Assembly (NCBI GenBank): GCA_003439945.1
Contig: QVRM01000946.1
Location: 489,501 to 553,500, forward strand
DNA: 64,000 nucleotides
Reading direction: 5' to 3'
From: Dermanyssus gallinae
Taxonomy: Eukaryota; Arthropoda; Arachnida; Mesostigmata; Dermanyssidae
Below the pieces are notes generated by a model that had not been told where the DNA came from, searched no databases, and saw only the letters and a list, made by a program, of their open reading frames with translations. Positions 51,524-61,491 of this stretch are shown here, in pieces. Both the position numbers and the translations under genes were made by a program. Positions within the stretch are counted from its first letter, which is position 1. Each line of letters begins with the position of its first letter.

Positions 51524-51864
51524 TCAGGCGCACATTTGGTAATGGGAAAAGCAAGCTAACAACATTGGTGACTTTTAATTTAATTTAGGTCGTGTCTGAA
51601 CGCGATAACGCTTTTTCTAAACCACAAATAGATGCTTTTCGCAGATATTTATTTGCAACATTTCCTAACATATTATCATTTGTTTGATAATCCTACCACA
51701 GGGTAGCATTCGGCGTTGAACGGTATACATTATTATGAGCATATGACGTAAGGTGCTACGCTTTTCTTGCAGTACATTTCCAATTACCTTGCTTGTTTCC
51801 AACACTGTATCGGGTCGATTTTATAGTGTAACGTTTACACGCTGATTTGTTTACTCTGGCACAG

Positions 51865-51976
51865 GCTATTGGATCCGCACCTGCATCCACGTTTCCAACG
51901 TCTCAAGGAATTGCAGAAGTTTTATCAGTCGAACGACAGTGTCCCGGTCTACCTGAAACGGGGCCTTTCTGACAAG
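51865..51976 (+). CDS. COX7A: COX7A coding exon 2
   Basis: Exon of 112 bases between an AG acceptor (51863-51864, after ttactctggcac) and a GT donor (GTACGC at 51977). It encodes the family's recognisable core: ELQKFYQSND, then VPVYLKRGLSDK, which corresponds to the usual F-x-x-D/N-x-x-x-P-V-x-L-K-x-G-x-x-D signature of COX7A. This matrix-side segment precedes the transmembrane helix. COX7A is a small nuclear-encoded subunit of respiratory complex IV in the inner mitochondrial membrane. The exon has no start codon and is far too short to show up as an isolated long open frame. Confidence 0.88.
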
Positions 51977-52220
51977 GTACGCTGAATCATATTAAATTAT
52001 CTATTTGCTTTTATTGACCGCTGGTGACGCGACCTATAGCTAGCTATTCGGTTGCCGAGAATCCATGCAGAATACACGCGGTAATTTACATTGTCTATGG
52101 CACAATGCATTTTCGTGACAAGCATTAATGATATGGATTATGAATGCCCGCGTCGATTAACTTGATTAACTACCGATATCATTGATCTAATGTGTGGTCT
52201 GTTTTCTCGTGCCGTTTCAG
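51977..52220 (+). other. COX7A intron 2
   Basis: Intron of 244 bases, GTACGC...TTTCAG. It falls at a codon boundary immediately after the LKRGLSDK motif. No repeat or coding content seen. Confidence 0.8.
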
Positions 52221-52310
52221 ATTCTATTCTACACATCGGTTCTTAGTGTTACTGGGGGAACATTGTTCTCAATTAAATTCCTCATAGATATGGCGTACCC
52301 AAAGAAATAA
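52221..52310 (+). CDS. COX7A: COX7A coding exon 3 (transmembrane helix and C terminus)
   Basis: Terminal coding exon of 29 codons plus TAA (52308-52310). It starts ILFYTSVLSVTGGT, a single hydrophobic membrane helix, and ends in MAYPKK; the terminal PKK after an aromatic residue is typical of COX7A. Added to exons 1 and 2 the product is 88 residues, within the normal range for precursors of this subunit. The acceptor has a good pyrimidine stretch (gtgccgtttcag). No frame-breaking change is seen, so the gene looks functional. Confidence 0.88.
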   Translation: MLFYTSVLSVTGGTLFSIKFLIDMAYPKK

Positions 52311-52375
52311 GCTCTGGCAACCTGCAAAAGATTCTAAACGTATTTTAAATACGTGCGTATTGTAATGTAGCACTG

Positions 52376-52381
52376 AATAAA
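52376..52381 (+). promoter_or_regulatory. Polyadenylation signal of COX7A
   Basis: AATAAA lies 65 bases after the COX7A stop codon and is followed by a GT-containing stretch. It is the first such hexamer downstream of the stop and gives a short 3' UTR. Confidence 0.65.
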
Positions 52382-53319
52382 TGTGAATGACAGTTACACA
52401 GTGAAATTATAATGTAGCCTTTTTTCAGAGAGTTCGTGCGGTCCGTACATGTTCACGCTAAAGAGGTGTGCGTAGATGATCCATCTGACGCTGTAGATTT
52501 CATAAAATAGTAGTATATCTCTAAGGGGGAACCGATAAGATTACCTAACGGTATTAGGGAGCGCTAATAAGTAATATTGTAACGACGAATGTTGTTGTTA
52601 CGCTAAGTCACTGGGGTGGTAGCTCAGCAGGGCGGCGACTACAACACGAGAGACTCGGGGCAATGAGTGAAAACACACAGTGTAAGGTCTGAATTACAAA
52701 GTTACCGGGCGGAGAATGCGTGGTTAGCATCCTTCTCCCGGGCTATTTATTGGCTCCAGTGACGCCGTAGCGTTCGTATAGTAATAATGTTAAAAGGTTG
52801 ACTCGAATCTATGACGTTGCTAATCGGTCGGGTTACACACTTCCCTCGGCGGTGCACGTTGTCCTTGGTGGTGGTGGTGGTGATGATGATGATGATGCCG
52901 ATACTCTGGATGCGGCGCGGTCCATGGACGATACTGCACGTGCCCTATTGTCATCAGCACGCAGCCTAGTGGTCTCCTTGGTCGTCACGTTGCACGTTGA
53001 ATTGGATGCTTGCTTGGCTTACTGACGTCGTAAGTTGTCGGTGCTGTAGGTCGTTGACGTTTGAGTTGGCTTGGGTGGTTGGCCAACCTGCTGACGCCAA
53101 AATTGGCTGTTGGCGTCTCAGTGAGTGGCAATTTAGTGGCTACGCTGTGGCCTCGTTACAATATGGCGTACAATGTCTTTAACCCTCATAATGTGTTCAT
53201 CGTATGTGGAGGCCGCCTGGTTTCATCCGAACCGAGTTCTGCTAATAATGACACCGACAGACCCGAAGAGAAGGTGGCGGCGTGGTCTAAGGGATTAGTG
53301 CGTCAGTCAAGATTGTCAT
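52382..53319. other. No gene recognised
   Basis: Downstream of COX7A. A GGT/GAT run lies at 52,866-52,897. A stretch at 52,618-52,640 (gtggtagctcagcaggg) looks like a tRNA A box, but no B box follows. Confidence 0.5.
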
Positions 53320-53480
53320 GTACGGGGTGTCGCCGGTTTGCCGATGACGATTGCCTTACAACTGCAATTTCTGAAGAAACGGAAAGTTCGCCGACCATTA
53401 AAAGCAGAGCTATACGCATAACGCCAGCTTAGTGTGGAGGGAGTGCTAAATATCTGGAGAATAAAACCACCTTTCATCCC
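53320..53480 (+). mobile_element. Possible reverse-transcriptase trace
   Basis: A plus-strand frame (53,061-53,432) contains RRFADDDCLTTAI and, in another frame about 50 codons later, KYLENKTTFHPFA. This is the order expected for RT motif C followed by the N..KT block of a LINE. No other RT motif is visible, and the minus strand of 53,316-53,633 is also open, so this could be chance. Confidence 0.25.
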
Positions 53481-54599
53481 TTTGCTGCAGTCACATCGAA
53501 ATTCTGAAGGTTCTTGTGTTTTTGAAAACCAGTAATGGAAAGCCTTTAGAGTCCTTATCAGAGGGTTCAAAATTTGGTTCCTTTCATTTAAAGTATGAAG
53601 ATAGAAACAATTTCGAAAAAGGCAACTATGCAACCAGAACCCATTAATGTGAAGCCTAAAGGATCATAGCCCCGAATGGAAATTACTTCTTTGATTAATT
53701 TATTTTTTTATATATAATTAAACCTTTGAATTTTAAATATAATTAAACCTTTGAATTTTAAATATAATTAAACCTTTATAATTAAACCTTTGAATTTGCA
53801 CAATATGTCTGCGAATTCCAGACACTTAAGCTGTTAGAGGTTCAATTATCACTAATAGGTTCAGATCTCGGTGAGTTTACGATCAGGTGAAATGAAAGCC
53901 TCCGTATGGAGGGTTTTGCTGATCAACTCTGGCTGTGTCGATAAGTGGTTGGCTAGCCGGAAGACGAGTTAGAGTGCGTACCGTTTTAAAGCTTACAGAT
54001 GAAGGACGAGGCAGACCAGTCGTAGGAATATCAATCTACCTACGCCAAAGGGTTGACTTGCCTGCGATGTGGGTGGGTGTGTGTGTGTGTGCGTGTGTCG
54101 AGGTGCAGGTTGGTTAACGCTCACGTCATATATTCAACTTTGCTTTGCTTTACCTGTCACCTCAGTACGACGATATCGAGGTAGCCGGCAATGCGGATTT
54201 AGCAGGCCTTAACGTGCAGTTGCTCAAATTACTGCGGGGACTTCAATTGTCGTAAAGATAGTGTTACCGCTAACAAAACGAGCGATGGCCAAAAGAACTT
54301 TTGAGTAGCAAAAGTCTGTTCTGTGCAAATAAACGTGATCAGTTTACGCACCTTTACCAAGGCGAAAAAAGCACTATCGATCTTCTGCTCCATGATCTGC
54401 AATGTCCGACTGAATGGATGCAATGGAATTGCATGGACGCGAGGTCCTTAACATTCTGGATCGGGTGCAGTGCAGGCGTTTTGACGCGTGACCCGGCAAG
54501 GCCGAATCGCCAGCCGTCACCCACCAGACTTTCCATTACGGCACCTTGGTTTGCGTGCCCTTGAGCACGAGTCAAAAGTTCGTTAGCACCTAAATGCTT
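53481..54599. other. No gene recognised
   Basis: Unique sequence containing a 25-bp minisatellite and a GT run (54,078-54,100). The frame 54,301-54,564 (KSLFCANKRDQFTHLYQGEK) looks protein-like and could belong to the 5' part of LINE copy B. Confidence 0.4.
53713..53797 (+). repeat. 25-bp minisatellite, about 3.5 copies
   Basis: Unit tataattaaacctttgaatt plus ttaaa, in a strict 25-base period, with one shortened copy (tataattaaacctt) before the last. Confidence 0.95.
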
Positions 54600-55000
54600 T
54601 GCTGCTTCATGAGCGTGCTTTGAGTTATCTCTTGATCGAGCGACTGCTCACGCTGGAACATCACCTCATCAACTTGTTCTTCAGGAAGGAGGTCGCTGCC
54701 GTACTAAGGAGCCTGCCAATAGGAAAAGTAGTGGTTCAGATGGGATCTACTACGATTGGGCAGCGTCGGCAGATGCATTGACAGGTTATATTTTTGTCTG
54801 TTTACACAGATACTCAGAGGGAGTTGCATACGCCAAACCTACGTATACGCTAGACTCACGCTTCTTTTCACGGGAAGAACGATGACGATGTCCACGATCT
54901 AAGTCTAGATCGAGAATTTGCGTAGGAACGCGCGCTCAGACTATGCGAAGTAATCTTGACGGTATGTGACAAGAAAGAGTAGTGAGCTTAGACAATGGCT
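54600..55000 (+). mobile_element. Degenerate LINE fragment (copy B)
   Basis: Short remnant related to copy A. The plus strand, with frame changes, reads EVAAVLRSLPIGK, then GSDGIYYDW (54,735-54,760), matching KSAGPDQVYYEHW of copy A. After that comes HGKNDDDVHDLSLDREFA followed by ERALRLCEVIL (54,880-54,960), matching FKGKHSDDRRDPNVYRGIA-SERTLKKIF. Motifs A and C are absent, so only the N-terminal part of the RT survives. The open stretch at 55,031-55,404 follows it but does not resemble RT. Confidence 0.55.
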
Positions 55001-56927
55001 TGGAGCGTCAGACGTGTGATACGAATACATGTGATAATTAAGCTGTTCGAATTTAGATAGCACCGGACTTTACCAAACAGCAAAAATCGTACGCGCGATT
55101 GGCGACAATCATCGAAGCACCCAGGTCTCGTACGCAGATAGAGCGACGGTGCTTCGCCACCGCCCCCCACCTATCACGCCTAAAGGACTGCTTAGCAAAA
55201 CAAAAGAACATGACTAACCCAAAAACGATTTCAAAACCAAAGGCCGAACACCGAATCAAAGCTTCTAATGATGCGCCACGTATCGTCGCCGCAATCCTGA
55301 AAATATGGACGAAATGCATTTCTCACTTACGCCATGTTTCGGTAGACCAGCCGGTCGTCAAAGGTGTCCTATCTCCTATTATCTCGAATCGAAGCTTGGC
55401 GTGAGCTTTATGGAATCAAATCCAGAAGATGATGTCAGGACAATCACAACGCTGCCAGGAGCCGCAGCTGATCACAGCTGTACATGAGGAAGTCACTAAT
55501 GAGAGGCCAATAAACGTACAAAATGAGGGGCATCAGTGACACCAGTTACCTCTGTTTCCTAAGCCCGTACGCTTGCATCCTTTCACTCTCCAGGTTTTTA
55601 TCGCATCGCACCTCCAAACCTATTTTTTTGCATGATCCAGACTTACGGGCATGAGTTTTGATAAAGGTACGCTTCGAAGAAAACCTAATAAGCTCTGTGT
55701 GCTAAATGCAAAAGCGAAGAAGTTCTGCGTGGAAAAGTGCTTTTCAATTAAAAGCACTTTTACACAAAAGTACTTTCAACAAACGTTATGGAAGCAAAAA
55801 TACACACATTTAGTCCTTATATGTTATATGATTTTATTAAAACAGTTTAAAATCCTTGCCCTGGGCAACAAAATAGATCAACCTATACGCAACAAGCAGA
55901 CTAGACTGGACCCTGGCCCTCCAAGAGGACAGTACAGTTAACGCAGCTTGTATAAAAGAAAACGGTAATGTAGCGAAAATATTTCGTTCTGAACAGGCAA
56001 ACGATCCATATTTCTATCTGTACGCATTTGATCCGTTACTACACTTTCCTAGACCGTGCACATTTGCATCCAGTGCGGCCACGCTGTAGAACTTCTAAAG
56101 GCCTGCGAGCCGCGTCACGCAATCAGTCATTCATTGTTATCGGCCCACCAATAGTTCTCCGGTGCTATCATCCGATTAACTATTGTTCAGCATGATCCAG
56201 GCCTTCTTATGCGGGTCTTTGTACAGGCCCGCAAAAGCCTTATACTTGGTAGAATCATACCCCGTAAGCAAAAAAATGTCTGCGGGTGCTTGCAAAACGC
56301 TTACTAAAAGAGCTGAATTCTAACTAGTGTAATGGCCAAAGTGCTCAGCGGTACCCTGCCATCATATTACCTTCCATTCTTCTGCGGTGCAAGTCTGAGC
56401 ACCCTTCAAAAAGATAGCTCACTTTGAACTCCTATCTGTGAGCTCTTTCCGTGTTTATCGTGTTGTGGATCGGCTGACCCCGATGAGATCATGAATACCC
56501 TCCAAGCCTGAACCAAAAAGTCTTAGTAGTCGTGGCAAGCTGCGACATGACCCCTTCATTGCTGGAGAAGCGCTATCCAAGACGGATATAGGGAGGGAGA
56601 AAGAGGGATTATTCATTAAATTCCCGAAGAAGATATAATCACAGGGGCTAGATCCTAAGACTTGGGGGCTTGTTTAATACGTTCAATCTAAATTCGGCCA
56701 GTTTTGGCAATACTAGCCGTGACCTATGTGCAGGAGCCTTGAGCTGCTGAAACAGGACAGCAAAGCTGGTCGTTCCTCAGTGAGTTCTTGCTACGGGCGG
56801 TCCTACAGTTCTGTTTTATCGCTCTCAAGGAAGTCGCCTAGAGTTAGTCTTAAAAACAGCTATTACTTTTTCGATCGATGCCGTTGTCCGCGCTCTCTTC
56901 GGAGGTTCTTTACAAGAAAGCACACCA
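55001..56927. other. No gene recognised; LINE-flanking sequence
   Basis: Open stretch at 55,031-55,404 (ARLATIIEAPRSRTQIERR) without recognised family. A 12-bp palindrome aaaagtgctttt/aaaagcactttt lies at 55,733-55,761. The frame at 56,726-57,043 (RRFFTRKHTIGEILLGSREC) resembles the region upstream of a LINE RT and may extend copy A by about 200 bases. Confidence 0.4.
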
Positions 56928-59550
56928 TTGGCGAAATTCTTCTTGGGTCTCGGGAGTGTAGTGCTAAACCTAAAGCGAGAGAAAATCCGACTGCTCGAAA
57001 GAGCAGAACGCAAGCCCTCAGCTTACGTTGTACGGCCTCGTAGGGGGGCGAACCACATGCTCAGTGACGAACAGGTAACCAGTCACCTGACCGGTCTTCT
57101 ATATAACCGCGAGACGGTACGCCTGGCTCCAATGGTCGAGCACCCGCTCACATTGGAGCAGGATACTATGAGTCTGCCCTTTGAGGTAGAATAAGTAAGT
57201 CAGGTTCTGCACTCTCTTCCGAGAAGAAAGAGTGCGGGGCCAGACCAGGTGTACTATGAGCACTGGGTGCAGTATGAGCCATTCCTGGCAAACCATCTTT
57301 GCGATCTCTTCAACGAGATCATGAAGAGGGGACAAATGCCAGGAGCCTGGCATATCGCCAGGCTTTCTCTTTTATTTAAGGGCAAGCATAGTGATGACAG
57401 ACGAGACCCAAACGTATACCGCGGTATAGCGTCTGAAAGGACACTGAAGAAGATATTTTGCAAGTTGGTTATAAAACGGATCGAGTACGTTGTCGACCAG
57501 ACCCTTCCACCGGAGTAATTCGGCTTTTGAAGAGGTCGAGGAGCGCGTGATGCAATCCATGTGCTTCAGTCAGAGATAGAGCGAGCTGTGGCAAAGCCCG
57601 GAGGCCATTTGTATGCAGTCTTTATAGACTGCGTCAAGGCTTTCGACAAAGCACCTCGAGATTTCCTGGTGAAGTCATTCCGATACGCAGGGCTTTTGGT
57701 GGCTCTCTTGGGAGCGTAATTTCCAGCTTCTTTGATGAGGACACCTTACTGGTACAAGGTGAGCGGGAAGTGTTGCAGGTAAGGCAAAATGTGGGAACCC
57801 CGCAAGGCGACCCATTGAGCTGCGTCTCCTTCACTCTTCTGCTTGCCGATTTTGTCGATTATATTCGACAAGAGTTCCAGAAGGCCACAGTTGTGATGTA
57901 CGCAGATGACATAGTGGTCGCTCATGACCTGGGTGCCATCAAGCGAATCACTTCTCTGGCGGAGGTGTTCCTTGTCTCAAGAGGGCTGGAAATAAACGAC
58001 ATGAAGACTAAAGCTATGAAATTCAGAAAAGGAGGTCGATAGGCTGCTAAAAAGTTATACGTTGCAGCGGCCAATCCTTGGAATTTGTCAACTCTCCGGT
58101 ATCTGGGGCTTTGGCTTCAATATACTGGGACGACCTTCACTGCTCACATCGACGAGACAGCACGCACAGCCCTAATTTCTCTTTATAGAGAGATAGGCGA
58201 TGTCCGGCGACTGTCCGTCCCGACGGCAGTGGCGCTTCTCTACCTCAAGATGGTTCCAGCGCTGATGTATGGCCTTGACAGAGTATGGGAACACCTCACT
58301 CGGGCAAACTTTGGTTTGTTTGAAAGGTGTTTCACAATGTACATGAAGCGCGTACTTTGCCTGTCAATGCGAACAAGGAGCCGCTTTGTGTACCAAATGC
58401 CAGGCTGTGCACCGGTTGTTGAGATAATTCGATCGAGGTTGAAGAGGCCGCGTAAAGTACCATTTGAGAGCTTTATCTCGGAATGGGAAAAAAAGTTGAA
58501 CAAGTCCGACAAGAGGTCGGAGACCTGGATATTTTCAGGGCCTCTCACCTCTGGTCTGGTCTTACATGTGAAACTCGCCACGTCTATACTAGATACATAG
58601 TTCATGGCTATCATCACCTGGTTTGTTCGAATACGAGCTCCCACAAGGAGTAAACCGAGTGCGTCTGTCGACTGTGCTCTCAGGTGTGTACGAAGTTTTA
58701 TGCGTCTTCCTGCCTGGCCCTTGCGAAGAGATCATCCGACAGAATTTTCGACATCCTGGCTGAATTTCGCTGAGAAGCGGATACAATGCACACTACCTAA
58801 ACTGATCCCCAAGACATCCGCTATTTCTCTAATGTTCACTCGCCAATCTGGGACAAGTAACGCACTTTTTCCACGTGTTCCTCATCAGAAGCCGTTTTTG
58901 GACGTCCCGGTTAAATTGTATTTACCCTTGGTGCTCGCGCGACGTCTTTGGAACTCATTGTGTCAGTTGGACTTTTGACTCATTTTTCACCTGAGTCGCA
59001 TTCCATCATTTGAAGGAAATGTCTTAATAACTGCTCTCGAGTTGCTAAGATGTTACTCTTCGTTCCCGTTGCCCTGGGGACATTGGATCCCATTAGCGTA
59101 GGGGATATTGCCAAATGCGTGAAGGAAATCACGGGTGACGGACGCGAAGCACAGCTTCTATGACAGATATGGCGGATATTAACATTTCACAAATGTGTTA
59201 ATTAGAAAAAAAAACGTATATAGCGTAGAACGTGATGGGATTCTACTTGCATTATAGCTCAGTTGGGCCAGCATGGGGAGCGGAAATGCGGAGGAGACTG
59301 TCGAAAGAAGCAAATATTCTTAACTGGCTAATAACGGTATATTTCACACCTATCGCAATAGAGACCATATGACCCACGAGCAAGGGAACTGACTTATCAG
59401 TTCATCAGTGTCATGCAGTTTTTGGCTGTTTGTATGAGGAATGTGGCTTCCGTTGTAGGCGTCATGACAGGGCTGAGCCAGTAAACAATGAACTTCAAGC
59501 AGACGTTCACGCCTCACAATTGTACTAATAGATAAATTATAATAATACAG
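56928..59550 (+). mobile_element. Degenerate LINE (copy A) with YADD reverse transcriptase
   Basis: Best-preserved retrotransposon of the window, 5'-truncated. In order it shows KSAGPDQVYYEHW (57,225-57,270); LSLLFKGK and YRGIASERTL (57,360-57,440); PPE-stop-FGF (57,510); motif A FIDCVKAFD (57,621-57,647); GTPQGDPLS (57,790-57,820); motif C YADD (57,899-57,910); GLEINDMKTKAM (57,985-58,020); RYLGLWLQYTGTTFTAHI (58,096-58,150); and a long thumb/C-terminal part to 58,600. A cysteine-rich tail CVCRLCSQVC follows in another frame near 58,660-58,700. Several stops sit where CAA, CGA or CAG codons are expected, so point decay of a once-coding frame is evident. The probable 3' end is the A/T-rich stretch after 59,524. 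No endonuclease domain is recognisable upstream. Clade not assigned. Confidence 0.8.
59503..59524 (+). repeat. Conserved 22-bp block, copy 3, likely 3' end of LINE copy A
   Basis: acgttcacgcctcacaat plus tgta, about 525 bases after the last LINE-like open frame and followed by AT-rich sequence to 59,550. It is inferred to mark the LINE 3' terminus. Confidence 0.5.
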
Positions 59551-59624
59551 TATATTCATCAGTGCATGTTAAAGCCGTGTAGATAGCTCATGCACTCAAA
59601 AAACATATATTTTTTAGTTATGGA

Positions 59625-59898
59625 GCCGCTTTTTTTTACCTGATGTCAGTCTGTGCACTGGTTGCTGAAATAATTGAGGTTGAGGACGCGCATACAGTAA
59701 CATGTGGTCGAAAGTTTGACTCGAAAAGGGAGCTAATCTTGAATAAGTCTGACTGGAGGTTGGAGGCTTGAATATGTTTAATGCATCTAAATCTGGCCTG
59801 GCCTGGCCTTGCATGCGAAGACAGCCACGTCTATACCAGATAGATAGAGTTTATGTCGATCATCGTCTGTCTCTTTGGATACGAAGTCAACGAGGAGT
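59625..59898 (+). mobile_element. 3' fragment of the copy-A LINE family (copy C)
   Basis: Nucleotide similarity, same orientation, to 58,380-58,650 of copy A. Shared landmarks in order are gccgctttg/gccgctttt, ctgtgcac(c/t)ggttg(t/c)tga, ataattga/ataattcga, gccacgtctata and atacgaagtcaac against atacgagctcccac. It contains small deletions and lies just past the presumed end of copy A, so this is an independent truncated insertion or a partial duplication. It ends in an A-rich stretch (59,905-59,940). Confidence 0.65.
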
Positions 59899-59927
59899 AT
59901 ATATAATAAAAAAATAAAAAAATGAAT

Positions 59928-60395
59928 TTAAAAAAAATTAAGAGCTCTTGCGAAAGGATCGCTGCTCTGTGTAATTGTTGTCAGACGCACGCTTTTATAT
60001 GCATTCTCAGTATGAATATAATAAATAGTAATAATTTGTTTCGTTTGAAGAAGGATTTTGCATTGGTTGCGTTTCCACAATAGCCACAATAAGATTATTT
60101 TATAATCGGAAATATTGTGTTCACAGGTTGTTTTAAATAATGTGAACAAGTAGTTGTAACGTGTAGTTTTGTACAATGGCGTACTCTTTAATCTTGCCGA
60201 AGTGTTCTGTGTAAGGACTACAGCCTCGTCCCGACCCAAACAAGTGGTGTATCCATCTCTACGTCGCTTAACTAACAGGAACTCTCGTGTCATGGGCTCT
60301 GACCCTGTAGATTGTGTATTGGCACAAAGCCGACGGTTGTTGCTGTTAACCTTTCCGCAGGCGGGTTCGTCGCACATCTGTCTGAACTTTGGCAT
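59928..60395 (-). CDS. Hypothetical protein, 155 codons
   Basis: Open from a true ATG with mixed codon use and no simple repeats. The N-terminal part is cysteine-containing (MCDEPACGKVNSNNRRLC) and basic (VKRRRDGY); the C-terminal part turns Ile/Lys/Tyr-rich as the DNA becomes AT-rich. No family recognised. A plus-strand frame (60,169-60,399) is open over the same bases, so coding strand and reality are both uncertain. It lies directly beside LINE copy C and may be derived from a mobile element. Confidence 0.25.
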   Translation of the reverse strand: MPKFRQMCDEPACGKVNSNNRRLCANTQSTGSEPMTREFLLVKRRRDGYTTCLGRDEAVVLTQNTSARLKSTPLYKTTRYNYLFTLFKTTCEHNISDYKIILLWLLWKRNQCKILLQTKQIITIYYIHTENAYKSVRLTTITQSSDPFARALNFF

Positions 60396-60631
60396 TTGAT
60401 GAGTGCTGTGGCGTACTCAGAATTGCATTGAATGGAATTTAATTGTTGATGTTCAAGTGTCAGCTAATGATAGTATACTTTCACGCATATGTATATACGG
60501 ACGAGCGCAGCTTTCGCACCGCCGCAAAAATCAACACAATAGGCGGCATTTGACATAATTGACATATTACATAAAGTTGATAATGCAGGCATCACAAGTG
60601 CAACAATCTCTTCGTCTTCTAGACCTTAGTT

Positions 60632-60718
60632 ATGATCGCCGACCGACAGCCTTCTAGAAACGCTACGGCCAACTACTACGCCTACCGCCTCGTACTGCTG
60701 CTGCTGCTTATCTATGAA
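60632..60718 (+). CDS. Candidate first exon with signal-anchor-like start
   Basis: ATG followed by MIADRQPSRNATANYYAYR and a leucine-rich stretch (LVLLLLLIYE). The frame can end at a GTGCGT donor after 60,718, or read on to a stop at 60,862. It could encode the leader of a secreted peptide together with the exon-like piece at 61,020-61,120. No homology recognised. Confidence 0.2.
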
Positions 60719-61019
60719 GTGCGTGGGGTGTTCCAATTTGGTCACCATGGAGACAGGCCATGGGGTTCCCGACTGAGGGGGGCTGTTGATCCGGCGGGTC
60801 GGCGCACCTGCCTTGCTGCTCTCGGCCTGTCAAACCGAACACAAGGAGACCGGACGCAGTGAAAAGTATCTTCTGCTAGTGGACGTCTAGCCCTGTGATT
60901 ACGCTTGCCCGATTCGCTCGCTCGGTGTCCTATAGTGAAGGGTCTGAGCGACAGGTAAATTAGTCGCTGGTCAGCCGGTTCAAAGGACCGATGCCAGTTA
61001 TGCTGCCGCCTCTGTTTAG

Positions 61020-61120
61020 CTGTACGCTCTGGAACGGTGCAACTTTCAATGTGTCACCACTTGCCGTGAGACGAAGGCGACGCCGGTGCAACACGTGCTA
61101 TTCCTGCTGCGCACTTACGG
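61020..61120 (+). CDS. Candidate internal exon, cysteine-containing
   Basis: Bounded by an acceptor (gcctctgtttag) and a consensus GTAAGT donor at 61,121. In one frame it reads ERCNFQCVTTCRETK and HVLFLLRTY and ends in phase 2; a second frame reads a run of six arginines followed by CNTCYSCC. The first frame would join in phase to 60,632-60,718 and, through an acceptor at 63,053, to a segment beginning G-R-R. The splice sites are good but the family is unknown. Confidence 0.22.
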
Positions 61121-61491
61121 GTAAGTGTCGAAAACCACATCAGGACCGCTACGAAATTGCCCCCCCCCCCCCCTGTAGGCGATCAATCGAATGAAGCACC
61201 TTCGTAACCTTTCTCTTTTGTCTTTTGTTTCTGTGAGGTAATTTCTTAAGAAGGTAGTTTTAATTCTAGACTATCGCCCGTCCTTTACTGGTGGTTTGAA
61301 ATCACCGTAAGGCATATTGTCATACTGGCATAAACCATGCTTCTATGTCAGCCCTAAAAGAACGTTGTCTATCTAGAAATTCAAAGTTGCATCCTAAACA
61401 CCAGAAACAATTATAGCCAAAGCAGCGTACCGGTCGTAAGCCAATCTCAGCAAGTACAATCGTGCACATACGAACTATGATGCCTCCTACC
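61121..61491. other. No gene seen
   Basis: Begins with the candidate GTAAGT donor and has a C-run at 61,160-61,173. Otherwise unique sequence. Confidence 0.5.

Larger units (their letters stand above)
50607..51864 (+). other. COX7A intron 1
   Basis: Intron of 1258 bases, GT...AG. It holds a (GATA)n run at 50641-50662 and its complement (CTAT)n at 50738-50754, three (TA)n arrays (51016-51033, 51308-51325, 51477-51516) and two LINE reverse-transcriptase fragments in opposite orientation. I see no additional coding exon in it. Confidence 0.65.

Noticed and set aside
52618..52690. tRNA-like sequence with an A-box-like gtggtagctcagcaggg
   Set aside because: No B box or acceptor stem pairing is visible downstream.
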